This document shows positions 1 to 8,621 of a stretch of DNA of 64,000 nucleotides, one piece after another. The first letter of the stretch is position 1. Every line of letters begins with the position of its first letter. Source of the stretch: Acinetobacter seifertii (GTDB taxonomy: Bacteria; Pseudomonadota; Gammaproteobacteria; Pseudomonadales; Moraxellaceae); contig NZ_KB851204.1 of NCBI RefSeq assembly GCF_000368065.1, forward strand, positions 214,733-278,732, read 5' to 3'. The translations under genes were made by a program, and so were the position numbers. The notes below the pieces were generated by a model. It worked only from the letters and a program-made list of their open reading frames with translations. It did not search any database and was not told the origin of the DNA.

Positions 1-1034
1 ATTACCGTAAAAAAGCACCTAAGAAAAATCTTCCACTTGTGAAATATGGTGAAGATGCTCATCAAGTGCAACAAACTCAGAAAGATTTACCTAAGCTTAT
101 GGTGCTTGTAGTGGGTGAAACCGCACGTGCTGAAAGCTTCTCGCTTAATGGTTATGCCAAAAATACAAATCCAGAGCTTTCTAAACAAGATATTTTAAAC
201 TTTTCACAAGTGACATCCTGTGGTACGGCAACAGCAGTTTCTGTGCCATGTATGTTCTCTGGTATGTCACGTGCTGATTATGATGAGCAGTTAGCGGGTC
301 ACCGCGAAGGATTACTGGATATTGCTAAACGTGCAGGCTATCAAGTGACTTGGATTGATAATAACTCAGGTTGTAAAGGTGCATGCGATCGCGTTGAGCA
401 ATATCAAATTCCAGAAGAGTTAAAGCAAAAGTGGTGTAAAGATGATGAATGTCTTGATGGCATTCTGGTTGATAGCTTAAAACAGTATTTGGCTTCTATT
501 CCAAAAGATGATAAGCGTCCACGTTTAGTTGTATTACATCAGATGGGTAGCCACGGGCCAGCATATTACAAGCGTGCACCTGATGGGTTCCAACCATTTA
601 AACCAACTTGTGATACCAATGCGATACAGGGTTGCTCGCCAGCTGAACTCGTAAATACTTATGATAATACAATCGTATATACAGACCATGTATTGAACCA
701 AATGATTAATACTTTAAAAGAAGTATCGAATTATCAAACAGGTTTCTGGTATTTATCTGATCATGGTGAGTCTACAGGTGAACATGGTATGTATTTACAT
801 GGTTCACCGTATTCAATCGCACCGAGCCAACAAACGCATATCCCAATGATCATGTGGTTCTCTGATGACTGGAAAAAACATAATCTTGCTCAAGTAAATT
901 GTTTAAACCAACAAACCAAACAAAAGTTAAGTCAGGATAATTTATTCCCAAGTTTGTTAAGTTTGTTGGATGTAAAAACTCAGGTCATCAACCCTCAACT
1001 CGACATGTTGCACTCTTGTGCCAATGTAAACTAA
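1..1034 (+). CDS. pmrC: Phosphoethanolamine transferase PmrC/EptA (5' truncated by window edge)
   Basis: This enzyme transfers phosphoethanolamine from phosphatidylethanolamine to lipid A phosphates at the periplasmic face of the inner membrane, which lowers polymyxin binding. The reading frame is open to base 3, so the N-terminal membrane half lies outside the window and only about 344 C-terminal residues are seen, against about 550 for the family. The visible part is the periplasmic sulfatase-like catalytic domain. It has GETAR with the Thr nucleophile (bases about 117-131), the SCGTAT...SVPC segment, and the metal-binding DHGESTGEHG stretch with LHG after it. Several Cys residues would form the usual periplasmic disulfides. 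It lies 14 bp upstream of pmrA, forming the pmrCAB operon. In-frame GTG at 39 is internal and not a start. Confidence 0.95.
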   Translation, partial: YRKKAPKKNLPLVKYGEDAHQVQQTQKDLPKLMVLVVGETARAESFSLNGYAKNTNPELSKQDILNFSQVTSCGTATAVSVPCMFSGMSRADYDEQLAGHREGLLDIAKRAGYQVTWIDNNSGCKGACDRVEQYQIPEELKQKWCKDDECLDGILVDSLKQYLASIPKDDKRPRLVVLHQMGSHGPAYYKRAPDGFQPFKPTCDTNAIQGCSPAELVNTYDNTIVYTDHVLNQMINTLKEVSNYQTGFWYLSDHGESTGEHGMYLHGSPYSIAPSQQTHIPMIMWFSDDWKKHNLAQVNCLNQQTKQKLSQDNLFPSLLSLLDVKTQVINPQLDMLHSCANVN

Positions 1035-1048
1035 AGCGAGCCTAGAAC

Positions 1049-1723
1049 ATGACAAAAATCTTGATGATTGAAGATGATTTTATGATTGCAGAGTCAACGA
1101 CTACGTTGCTGCAATATCATCAATTCGAGGTGGAATGGGTCAATAACGGTTTAGATGGTTTGGCCCAACTGGCAAAGAATAAGTTTGATCTCATTCTTTT
1201 AGACTTAGGCTTGCCAATGATGGATGGTATGCAGGTGTTAAAGCAGATCCGTCAAAGAGCAGCAACACCAGTCTTGATTATCTCTGCGCGTGATCAGTTG
1301 CAAAACCGTGTTGATGGTTTAAATCTGGGAGCAGATGATTATTTAATTAAGCCTTATGAGTTCGATGAGTTACTTGCTCGCATTCATGCGTTATTACGCC
1401 GTACAGGGGTAGAGGCTCAACTTGCGAGCCAAGATCAACTCTTAGAAAGTGGTGATCTGGTTTTAAATGTTGAACAGCATATTGCAACATTTAAAGGGCA
1501 ACGTATTGATTTATCAAACCGCGAGTGGGCAATTCTGATACCGCTTATGAGTCATCCAAATAAAATTTTCTCGAAAGCTAATTTGGAAGATAAGTTATAT
1601 GATTTTGATAGTGATGTGACTAGCAACACGATTGAAGTATATGTCCATCATTTAAGAGCAAAGTTGGGTAAAGACTTTATTCGAACGATCCGAGGGTTGG
1701 GTTACCGTTTAGGTCAATCATAA
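1049..1723 (+). CDS. pmrA: Response regulator PmrA (OmpR family)
   Basis: PmrA is the DNA-binding partner of the PmrB sensor kinase and activates pmrC and its own operon in response to low pH, iron or cationic stress. The 224-residue protein has a receiver domain (about residues 1-120) with the acidic pair near D9/D10, phospho-acceptor D52 in LILLDLGLP and the conserved Lys in YLIKPYEFD, followed by an OmpR-type winged helix (about 130-222) ending in TIRGLGYRLG. The ATG at 1049 lies 14 bp after the pmrC stop, and pmrB follows 19 bp after its own stop, so the three genes are probably co-transcribed. Length and sequence fit Acinetobacter PmrA throughout; nothing is truncated. Confidence 0.97.
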   Translation: MTKILMIEDDFMIAESTTTLLQYHQFEVEWVNNGLDGLAQLAKNKFDLILLDLGLPMMDGMQVLKQIRQRAATPVLIISARDQLQNRVDGLNLGADDYLIKPYEFDELLARIHALLRRTGVEAQLASQDQLLESGDLVLNVEQHIATFKGQRIDLSNREWAILIPLMSHPNKIFSKANLEDKLYDFDSDVTSNTIEVYVHHLRAKLGKDFIRTIRGLGYRLGQS

Positions 1724-1742
1724 TTTAAGATTTCGGGACTTC

Positions 1743-3083
1743 ATGAACGTGCATTATTCACTAAAAAAGCGACTGATTTGGGGCACCTCAATCTTCAGTG
1801 TGATCTTAGGTTGTATTTTGATTTTTAGTGCATATAAGGTTGCACTTCAAGAAGTCGATGAAATTTTAGATACTCAAATGCAGTACTTAGCCGAAAGAAC
1901 AGCTGAGTACCCCTTAAAAGCAGTAAGTAGCAAGTTTGACTTACATCGAACTTACCACGAAGAAGATTTATTTTTAGATATCTGGGCTTATAAAGATCAG
2001 GCTAATTTATCTCATCATCTGCACTTATTGGTTCCTCCTGTCGAGCAAGCTGGGTTTTATTCACATAAAACCGCTGAGGGTGTAGTCCGAACATATGTTC
2101 TACCGTTAAAAGACTATCAAATTCAGGTGAGTCAACAAGAACGTGTTCGTGAAGCTTTCGCATGGGAGCTTGCGGGCAGCATGTTCATTCCTTATTTAAT
2201 TATTTTACCTTTTGCGATATTTGCCTTGGCCGCTATTATTAGTCGTGGTTTAAAACCAGTAGATGATTTTAAAAATGAGTTAATGGAACGAGATTCTGAG
2301 GAATTGACACCAATTGAGGTGCATAATTATCCTCAGGAGCTTTTACCTACCATTGATGAAATGAATCGTCTGTTCGACCGTATTTCTAAAGCACAAAATG
2401 AACAGAAGCAATTCATTGCAGATGCTGCTCATGAACTACGAACACCTGTTACTGCACTGAACTTACAAACCAAGATTTTGCTAAGCCAGTTCCCTGAACA
2501 TGAGTCGTTGCACAACTTAAGCAAGGGATTGGCACGTATTCAGCATCTGGTTACACAGCTTTTGGCACTGGCAAAGCAAGACGTAACGCTTAGTATGGTT
2601 GAACCTACAGGCTATTTTCAGCTTAACGATGTGGCTTTAAATTGCGTTGAGCAGTTAGTTAATTTAGCCATGCAAAAAGAAATCGATTTAGGCTTTGTGA
2701 GAAATGATCCTGTTGAGATGCATAGTATTGAACCTACTGTGCATTCGATTATTTTTAACTTAATTGATAATGCGATTAAATACACACCGCATCAAGGCGT
2801 TATTAACATTTCAGTTTATACCGACCCAGATAACTACGCATGTATTCAAATTGAAGATAGTGGTGCAGGTATAGACCCTGAAAATTACGATAAGGTACTT
2901 AAACGTTTTTATCGAGTACACCACCATCTAGAAGTAGGAAGTGGTTTAGGTTTATCAATTGTAGACCGTGCAACTCAAAGACTTGGTGGAACTTTAAGTC
3001 TCGACAAGAGTTTAGAGCTTGGTGGTCTTTCTGTTTTAGTGAAGTTACCTAAAGTACTACATGTAAATGAAACAAGAGCTTAA
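1743..3083 (+). CDS. pmrB: Sensor histidine kinase PmrB
   Basis: PmrB is an inner-membrane sensor kinase that phosphorylates PmrA; substitutions in it are a classical route to colistin resistance in Acinetobacter. The sequence shows a first membrane segment (about residues 11-33), a periplasmic region to about 143, a second membrane segment (about 146-166), HAMP-like region, the DHp box AHELRTP with H230, and the HATPase motifs NLIDNAIKYT, DSGAGID and GSGLGLSIV. The ATG at 1743 gives 446 residues. A GTG two codons downstream gives the 444-residue form usually quoted (His228 numbering), and a GGGA motif about 5 bases before the ATG favours the ATG. Its last four bases overlap the stop region of the convergent PAP2 gene. 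Confidence 0.96.
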   Translation: MNVHYSLKKRLIWGTSIFSVILGCILIFSAYKVALQEVDEILDTQMQYLAERTAEYPLKAVSSKFDLHRTYHEEDLFLDIWAYKDQANLSHHLHLLVPPVEQAGFYSHKTAEGVVRTYVLPLKDYQIQVSQQERVREAFAWELAGSMFIPYLIILPFAIFALAAIISRGLKPVDDFKNELMERDSEELTPIEVHNYPQELLPTIDEMNRLFDRISKAQNEQKQFIADAAHELRTPVTALNLQTKILLSQFPEHESLHNLSKGLARIQHLVTQLLALAKQDVTLSMVEPTGYFQLNDVALNCVEQLVNLAMQKEIDLGFVRNDPVEMHSIEPTVHSIIFNLIDNAIKYTPHQGVINISVYTDPDNYACIQIEDSGAGIDPENYDKVLKRFYRVHHHLEVGSGLGLSIVDRATQRLGGTLSLDKSLELGGLSVLVKLPKVLHVNETRA

Positions 3084-3778
3084 CTAAGCTCTTGTTTTAA
3101 TTGTTTTTCAAACTCAAAGCGATGAATACAAATCGCATAAAATAAAATATTAACTGCCCAAACGACCCAACCAGTCCATAAGTTATGACTTAAGAAATGT
3201 GCTCCTCGCATCATTTGTGCCCAGCCCATCATAAAACCCAATAAAATGCCTGCAATTAAATAAAAGTAAGCACGTTTAGGTTGTTCGAGGCGATAAACAA
3301 AATAACCAGTCATGATGATAAAACCGGCACTAGCATGACCACCCGGGAAACAATGTCCGTGTTTCGCCGTGAAGTCCCAAATATAGCCACCTAAACTGTT
3401 AGGATGAACCATATTCCAAGGGCAGGCATGAGCAGATTGTGACTTGAGTAGACCAACAACACCGCTACCGATCATACTGACAAAAAACATATAGCCATAT
3501 TGCCAGCGATATATTTTTAGCTTTTCTACTTTAAATGAAGCAAGCCAGAGGCCAAAGAATATAATATAAACCGCAGTAATAATATCTTTTACGATTTGAT
3601 GATTAAGTCTTTCAAGATACCAATTTTCCCGATTAAAAAATTGACCAGTTGAATCAATCCAAGGTTGGATAAGATACATATCAATTTTTCCACCCACTGG
3701 AAATACAAATAAAAGTATAAAAAAACTGATGGTAAGAAAAATAAGCTGAAGCTGAAAAAAATGTTTTTGTTGATTCAT
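3080..3778 (-). CDS. PAP2-family membrane phosphatase
   Basis: This 232-residue integral membrane protein has about six hydrophobic segments and belongs to the PAP2 superfamily, whose members remove phosphate from membrane lipids or carriers at the periplasmic face. Its C2 motif is FPGGHAS (about residue 143) and its C3 motif reads RGAHFLSHNLWT, both with the catalytic His. The C1 region is KSQSAHACPW, which departs from the canonical KX6RP, as in the PAP2-like branch with PGGHAS in place of PSGH. It is convergent with pmrB and the two coding regions overlap by 4 bp, leaving no room for a separate terminator. The location beside a lipid A modification operon suggests a lipid A or lipid pyrophosphate substrate, but that is inference. 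Confidence 0.85.
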   Translation of the reverse strand: MNQQKHFFQLQLIFLTISFFILLFVFPVGGKIDMYLIQPWIDSTGQFFNRENWYLERLNHQIVKDIITAVYIIFFGLWLASFKVEKLKIYRWQYGYMFFVSMIGSGVVGLLKSQSAHACPWNMVHPNSLGGYIWDFTAKHGHCFPGGHASAGFIIMTGYFVYRLEQPKRAYFYLIAGILLGFMMGWAQMMRGAHFLSHNLWTGWVVWAVNILFYAICIHRFEFEKQLKQELS

Positions 3779-4001
3779 TGTGTTGTAACATCAATTTAAG
3801 CGTGAATTGAAGGCATTACATAAAATAAAACTTAAATTGTTCTTAAACTATTTAATATTTCATCTATAAATCTTAAGATAATATTAAAATTAATATATTT
3901 TTCAATACTCTAAATTGATTAAATAAAGACTTAAAAGAATATTTTTTAATCAATAATTAGTGTTTTTATTTAAGAAGTTTTACTTATATAGCGCAGTATG
4001 C

Positions 4002-4023
4002 AGCAGGATATTTAAATCCTGCT
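4002..4023 (-). terminator. Hairpin downstream of amt
   Basis: An 8-bp perfect stem (AGCAGGAT with ATCCTGCT, 6-base loop) lies 15 bp beyond the amt stop codon. No T-tract follows it on the minus strand, so it may protect the transcript 3' end and need not be an efficient intrinsic terminator. Confidence 0.4.
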
Positions 4024-4037
4024 TCATAATCGCTGAA

Positions 4038-5255
4038 TTAAAACATACCTTCTTCAGAGTTGGCAGAGATTTTATGAATAGATAAATCTGCACCTCTAAA
4101 CTCATCTTCTTGAGATAAACGAATACCAATAGTTGCTTTAAGTAAGCCATAAACAATAAAGCCACCAGCGAGTGCAATGGCAATAGCGAGTGTTGTTCCA
4201 ATCAATTGAGAAATGAAAGATACGCCGCCTAAACCACCCAGCCACTTTTGACCAAATAAACCTACGGCAATACCACCGAATGCGCCGCAAACACCATGTA
4301 ATGGCCATACACCTAGTACATCATCTACCTTGAGTTTATTTTGAGTATAGGTAAATAGGTAGACGAACATTGCACCAGCTGCACCACCTATCACAAGTGC
4401 ACTAATAGGATGAACAATGTCAGATCCTGCACAAATTGCAACTAAACCAGCAAGTGGACCGTTATGTAAGAAACCCGGGTCATTTCTCCCAATTGCATTT
4501 GCGGTAATGGTTCCGCCCACCATTGCCATGAGTGAATTAATAGCGACTAGGCCAGAAATGGCATCAAGACGTTGAGCGCTCATTACATTAAAGCCAAACC
4601 AGCCCACAATTAAAATCCATGAACCTAGTGCCAAAAATGGAATAGAAGAAGGAGGGTGAGCACTTACACGACCATCTTTCTTATAACGACCAGAGCGTGC
4701 ACCCAATAAAATAACAGCAGCCAACGCGATCCAACCACCCATAGCATGCACTACGACTGAACCAGCAAAGTCGTGAAAAGCTGCGCCAAAGGTCGTTTCT
4801 AACCACTTTTGTAGACCGTAGTTTCCATTCCAGACCATACCTTCAAAAAAAGGATAAACCAGACCAACTAAAGCGAGCGTTGCGATCGCTTGTGAACGCA
4901 TTTTGGCGCGTTCAGCAATACCACCTGAAATAATCGCAGGAATTGCCGCAGCAAAAGTAAGTAAAAAGAAACAACGCATAAGGTTGTAGCCATGATCACT
5001 TGCTAGGGCTGTGCCGTCATGGAAGAAATGCTGACCATAAGAGATATAGTAGCCAACAAAGAAATAGGCGATTGCAGAAAGGGCAAAGTCAGTCAGAATT
5101 TTACTAAGCGCGTTCACCTGATTTTTGTGGCGAACTGTACCAAGTTCCAAGAATGCAAAACCTGCGTGCATGGCTAGAACCAAAACTGCACCAAGTAATA
5201 AGAAAAATAGATCTACATTTTGCATAGCATGCTCGAAAAAAGTGCTAAATTCCAT
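4038..5255 (-). CDS. amt: Ammonium transporter (Amt/MEP/Rh family)
   Basis: This inner-membrane channel conducts ammonium. The 405-residue protein starts directly with a hydrophobic segment and shows about eleven membrane segments. Both pore His residues of the twin-His motif are visible, in HAMGGWIALA (about residue 170) and LHGVCGAFGG (about residue 320), with typical family blocks FLELGTVRHKN and GWFGFN. Unlike in many proteobacteria there is no glnK next to it, so any PII partner must be encoded elsewhere. A sigma54-type promoter is visible about 100 bp upstream, which fits nitrogen-limitation control. No truncation is seen. Confidence 0.95.
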   Translation of the reverse strand: MEFSTFFEHAMQNVDLFFLLLGAVLVLAMHAGFAFLELGTVRHKNQVNALSKILTDFALSAIAYFFVGYYISYGQHFFHDGTALASDHGYNLMRCFFLLTFAAAIPAIISGGIAERAKMRSQAIATLALVGLVYPFFEGMVWNGNYGLQKWLETTFGAAFHDFAGSVVVHAMGGWIALAAVILLGARSGRYKKDGRVSAHPPSSIPFLALGSWILIVGWFGFNVMSAQRLDAISGLVAINSLMAMVGGTITANAIGRNDPGFLHNGPLAGLVAICAGSDIVHPISALVIGGAAGAMFVYLFTYTQNKLKVDDVLGVWPLHGVCGAFGGIAVGLFGQKWLGGLGGVSFISQLIGTTLAIAIALAGGFIVYGLLKATIGIRLSQEDEFRGADLSIHKISANSEEGMF

Positions 5256-5354
5256 TTTGGAACAAATCTGGGTCTGTAAATTGCACCAAAATAGATTTAA
5301 GGAATCTAAAAACCTAAGTTTGTCGAAACAAACTCAATTGCATAAAAGTGAATA

Positions 5355-5371
5355 TGCAATAAGCGCACCAA
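5355..5371 (-). promoter_or_regulatory. Sigma54-type promoter of amt
   Basis: On the minus strand the sequence reads TTGGTGCGCTTATTGCA, which matches the -24/-12 pattern (GG, ten bases, GC) with TTGCA complete and two transitions in TGGCACG. It lies 100 bp upstream of the amt ATG and would start transcription about 90 bp before it. Scattered GCACC half-sites nearby (for example around 5283 and 5403) could be NtrC contacts, but no full GCACC-N5-GGTGC site is seen. Confidence 0.6.
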
Positions 5372-5530
5372 TTTGGATTGTAAAATTAATTTATGGCGAT
5401 AAATGGTGCGTTAATTTGCTTAAAATAGGCTGTTATGGCACATTTTTATGATAAAAGTCATCCAATTTGTTTATAAAATGACCTAAATGAGTTCGTTATT
5501 AAAATATAAACGAATTAAATTCTGACTAAA

Positions 5531-6415
5531 TTATTGATTAGACCAAACCTCTTGAGCAACTTCTATGAATGCTTTTACGGCTGGACTGATGTGTTTTTTA
5601 TTTTTTACTGCAAGGCCAATAGAACGTTTAAGGTTCGGTTTAAAAGGGCGTTTAACCACGTTTGGATAAAGTGAGAGTAGCTTTTTGGTAATGACCATAT
5701 CAGACACAATAGACACTCCCAACTGATTGTGAACCATGCTCACAATACTCAAAATTTGTGAAACATAAAATTTAATGTCTGGCTTCACATTAAAGTTTTT
5801 TAAAATTAATTCGACCTGATGTCGACTACCCGCCATTGTCATAATAAAAGGGTAGTTTTCTAGCTGTGCTGGATCGATATAGAGTTGTTGTGCGAGCGGG
5901 TAACCATTCGGAATTAGGGCAACAAAACGATCTTCAATTAATGGAAACGTGTCAAAACGCTCATCTGGCATAATCAAAAAACCAACTTCTATGCGCCGTT
6001 CTAATAACCATTGAGCAACTTCTTTATCTTCACCTTCATCAATATAAATTTCGATTTTTGAGTAACGCTGCCGAAAGGTTTCTAAAATTTCAGGCAGTAA
6101 ATAAATAGAGGATGACGCCCCAAAAGAGCCAATACGTAATGTGCCTTCGTTTAAACCATGGATCGCTGCCACTTCTTTTTCTAATGTATCGGAAATACTC
6201 AATAGCTCTTTTACATGAGTCAATAACTGTTGACCTGTCGTAGTCAGCTCAATATCGCTTTGAGTTCGTGAAATGAGGTTAATGCCCCATTGTTGTTCTA
6301 ATGATTTAAGCGCATGGGAAACTGCCGACTGTGAAATTCCCAGCTTTTCTGCTGTAGCAGTAAAGCTTTTTAGTTCAGCAATAAGTGCGAAAATTTCAAG
6401 CTGGGTAAAGCTCAT
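5531..6415 (-). CDS. LysR-family transcriptional regulator
   Basis: This 294-residue regulator has an N-terminal winged helix-turn-helix (residues about 3-60, with ATAEKLGISQSAVSHALKSL) and a C-terminal substrate-binding domain with the periplasmic-binding-protein fold (about 90-290). The inducer is not evident from the sequence. It is divergently arranged with the AEC-family transporter at 6533, and the 117-bp gap contains several copies of ATGAGT in palindromic order, so it probably controls that transporter and itself. Full length for the family. Confidence 0.92.
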   Translation of the reverse strand: MSFTQLEIFALIAELKSFTATAEKLGISQSAVSHALKSLEQQWGINLISRTQSDIELTTTGQQLLTHVKELLSISDTLEKEVAAIHGLNEGTLRIGSFGASSSIYLLPEILETFRQRYSKIEIYIDEGEDKEVAQWLLERRIEVGFLIMPDERFDTFPLIEDRFVALIPNGYPLAQQLYIDPAQLENYPFIMTMAGSRHQVELILKNFNVKPDIKFYVSQILSIVSMVHNQLGVSIVSDMVITKKLLSLYPNVVKRPFKPNLKRSIGLAVKNKKHISPAVKAFIEVAQEVWSNQ

Positions 6416-6427
6416 GTTGTATTTGTT

Positions 6428-6479
6428 ATGAGTAAAAACTCATTTTATCATGAGTTTTCATTATCTTTAATATATGAGT
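6428..6479. promoter_or_regulatory. Cluster of ATGAGT/ACTCAT boxes between the LysR gene and its divergent target
   Basis: ATGAGTAAAAACTCAT (6428-6443) is a perfect 6-4-6 palindrome. A further ATGAGT follows at 6450-6455, making a second inverted pair with ACTCAT, and another occurs at 6474-6479. The cluster fills most of the intergenic region and is the natural candidate for the LysR-type operator; binding is inferred. Confidence 0.55.
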
Positions 6480-6532
6480 AAGCCAAGGTCATTGCCAAAA
6501 ACAGCAAGCCTCAACAAAACTCGAGTAAAGAA

Positions 6533-7438
6533 ATGAATAGCATTGTTTTATCTCTATTTCCCTTAGTTGCATTAATTGCATCGGGATTCTTATTTAAAAA
6601 ATATCGTTTTTTTAGCGATGAGTTTTGGGCTGGGGCAGAGAAGCTTAATTACTATATTTTATTTCCCGCTTTGCTTTTCAGTACGTTATCGACCGCGAAA
6701 ATTGACTTACAAAGCTTGAGTACAGCGATTATTGCGATGTTGATTGTGGTTTTAGCTGTGACCACCTTTTTATACATACTCCGAATGTTTTGGCACATAC
6801 CACCTGCACGTTTTGGTGTGCATGTACAAAGTATGGTTCGCTTTAATACCTATATTGGTTTGGCTCTAGTCACTTCGCTTTTTAAAAGTGAAGGAATGGC
6901 AATACTGGCAATTTTATTGGCACTTTGCATTCCACTTGTAAATATTATTTCGGTGCTTGCTCTAACCTCTAAAGAACACATGGCAATTAAACCTGTTTTG
7001 ATTGCACTGCTTAAAAACCCTTTAATTGCATCGTGTGTAGTCGGGGCAGCAGTCAATGCACTTCATATCCCGATTTGGGATGGCTTTACTCAGTTTATTA
7101 AGCTTTTTTCGGTGTCGAGTTTGCCACTAGGTTTGCTATGTGTTGGCGCAGCTTTACAGTTTTTGCAAATTAAAAAAGATATTGTGGTATTAGCGGCAGA
7201 TACGTTTGCGCGACTTTTAGCTGTGCCTGCCTTGGCTTACGCGGTCTGTACGTGGTTTGGTTTACCAAGTTTACAAACACAAATTTTAGTTATTTCCTTT
7301 GCGCTACCGACTGCTTCTGCTTCCTACATTTTAACTAAAGTTTTGGGTGGCGATAGTCAGCTTATGGCAGCTGTAATTAGCTTTCAAACCTTATGTGCGG
7401 CCGTGACTTTACCATTAGTAATTTGGTGGATTTCTTAG
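6533..7438 (+). CDS. AEC-family (auxin efflux carrier type) transporter
   Basis: This 301-residue inner-membrane protein has two groups of about five hydrophobic segments, the usual layout of the AEC/Mem_trans family, which in bacteria includes malonate, malate and other organic-acid permeases. It starts with MNSIVLSLFPLVALIASGFL and contains the conserved segment RFNTYIGLALV (about residues 104-114). The substrate cannot be read from the sequence. It is divergent from a LysR regulator, an arrangement typical of inducible metabolite transport. No obvious terminator follows; the next gene starts 120 bp downstream. Confidence 0.88.
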   Translation: MNSIVLSLFPLVALIASGFLFKKYRFFSDEFWAGAEKLNYYILFPALLFSTLSTAKIDLQSLSTAIIAMLIVVLAVTTFLYILRMFWHIPPARFGVHVQSMVRFNTYIGLALVTSLFKSEGMAILAILLALCIPLVNIISVLALTSKEHMAIKPVLIALLKNPLIASCVVGAAVNALHIPIWDGFTQFIKLFSVSSLPLGLLCVGAALQFLQIKKDIVVLAADTFARLLAVPALAYAVCTWFGLPSLQTQILVISFALPTASASYILTKVLGGDSQLMAAVISFQTLCAAVTLPLVIWWIS

Positions 7439-7558
7439 GTTATAACTTAGATAAGTCGCATTCTATTTTCTAAAAATGAATAGGCTGATTCTGACTTAAA
7501 GAATGCTTGGCTACCTTCCTCATCTGATTATTGCTACACTTTTTTCTTTTTCGGGTGG

Positions 7559-8581
7559 ATGAGTATGTCCTTTGATCTCAAAGTGAGCTTGCAGCAAAGG
7601 TCTGAACCGTCTGCACAGCAGAAAAAACTGAATCGCCTGATTGATAAAATAGAACAGCAAAAAATTAGCCTAAGCACATGGCAAAATGCGCAAGCCGAGA
7701 TTCAACAGCACATTCGGCAAAAACTGATGCCTGTGTATAGCGATTTACATGAGGTCTTATTTCAGCAGTTGGATCAACTTTGGAATATGTTGCATAGCCA
7801 TGAGTTTTCTAAAGCAGATATACAACAACTAGACGAAAAAATTGCCCAGCTTGCACAAATGTTGAAGCGCTCCAAAATGCTATCTGCTGAACAGTTAGAG
7901 TTAGTAAAGCAAATCGATACCTTTTATCAGCAACATGCGGGGGAGTCTGTAAAAAAGAATAAAAAAGCTCAGCCAATAGAATTTGGATATGAAGAAAGTG
8001 CTGATCAAGGTTTAGAGTTTGAAGAAGACTTTGAGCAATACGCAGCCGAGCAACAACAAGCGCGAGAACAAGCTAAACAGCAAAGACAGCAACAGAAACG
8101 TGAACAAGCTGAGCAAATGGCAGCACAGTCGCTTAAAACAGTCTATTTAAAAATTGCCGCGATGATTCACCCAGACCGTGAGCAAGATGAAACCAAAAAA
8201 GAAGAAAAAACTGAGTTGTTCCAACTGGCAAGTCAGGCCTATGAAAAGCAGGACTTGTTCTATTTACTCAAACTCCAGTTACAGCTTGAACAGAATAAAG
8301 GGCTAGGCGCTAAAGAATTATCTGCCGAGCAATTGCGGTTTTATAAACTGGCTTTGGATGCACAAAGTCAGCAGCTTGAAAGCCAAATTGCTGAGATCTT
8401 AGATTCTTTTCAGTTAGCAAAGAATATAAAATCAGAGCATGTACATATTAGTGATGTGTATAAAGCTATAGATACTGATTGTGCTGAGCTAAAGCAGCAG
8501 TTGAAGTGGGAAAAAGAGCGTTTAAAGCATATGAAAAAAGTGAGTGGAGTGGAGATGTTATTGGAGAATGGAGTGCTTTAA
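7559..8581 (+). CDS. J-domain (DnaJ-like) protein with coiled-coil flanks
   Basis: This 340-residue soluble protein carries a J-domain-like segment with the HPD tripeptide at about residues 204-206 (YLKIAAMIHPDREQ), followed by a helix with LFQLASQAYEKQD. In contrast to canonical DnaJ, the J-like segment is internal; the rest is Gln-rich helix, probably coiled coil (about 20-125 and 160-190). It probably stimulates an Hsp70, but no DnaK interaction can be shown here. Two in-frame ATG codons (7559 and 7565) are possible; GGGTGG at 7553-7558 abuts the first and is well spaced for the second. A REP-like palindrome follows the stop codon. Confidence 0.82.
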   Translation: MSMSFDLKVSLQQRSEPSAQQKKLNRLIDKIEQQKISLSTWQNAQAEIQQHIRQKLMPVYSDLHEVLFQQLDQLWNMLHSHEFSKADIQQLDEKIAQLAQMLKRSKMLSAEQLELVKQIDTFYQQHAGESVKKNKKAQPIEFGYEESADQGLEFEEDFEQYAAEQQQAREQAKQQRQQQKREQAEQMAAQSLKTVYLKIAAMIHPDREQDETKKEEKTELFQLASQAYEKQDLFYLLKLQLQLEQNKGLGAKELSAEQLRFYKLALDAQSQQLESQIAEILDSFQLAKNIKSEHVHISDVYKAIDTDCAELKQQLKWEKERLKHMKKVSGVEMLLENGVL

Positions 8582-8589
8582 TGCTTTTC

Positions 8590-8612
8590 ACCCTCTCCGT
8601 ATGGGAGAGGGT
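8590..8612. repeat. REP-like palindrome
   Basis: Arms ACCCTCTCC and GGAGAGGGT pair perfectly around a 5-base loop. No T-tract follows on either strand, so it looks like the short GC-rich repetitive palindromes found between genes in many gammaproteobacteria. It lies between the convergent J-domain and HNH genes. No second copy was noticed in the window. Confidence 0.5.
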
Positions 8613-8621
8613 TAGAGCCAA

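Noticed and set aside
39..41. GTG as start of the first gene
   Set aside because: The frame is open to the window edge and the catalytic domain continues; this codon is an internal Val of pmrC.
5125..5451. 108-codon plus-strand frame over the amt start and promoter
   Set aside because: It runs antisense through the amt N-terminus and the sigma54 promoter, with unnatural composition.
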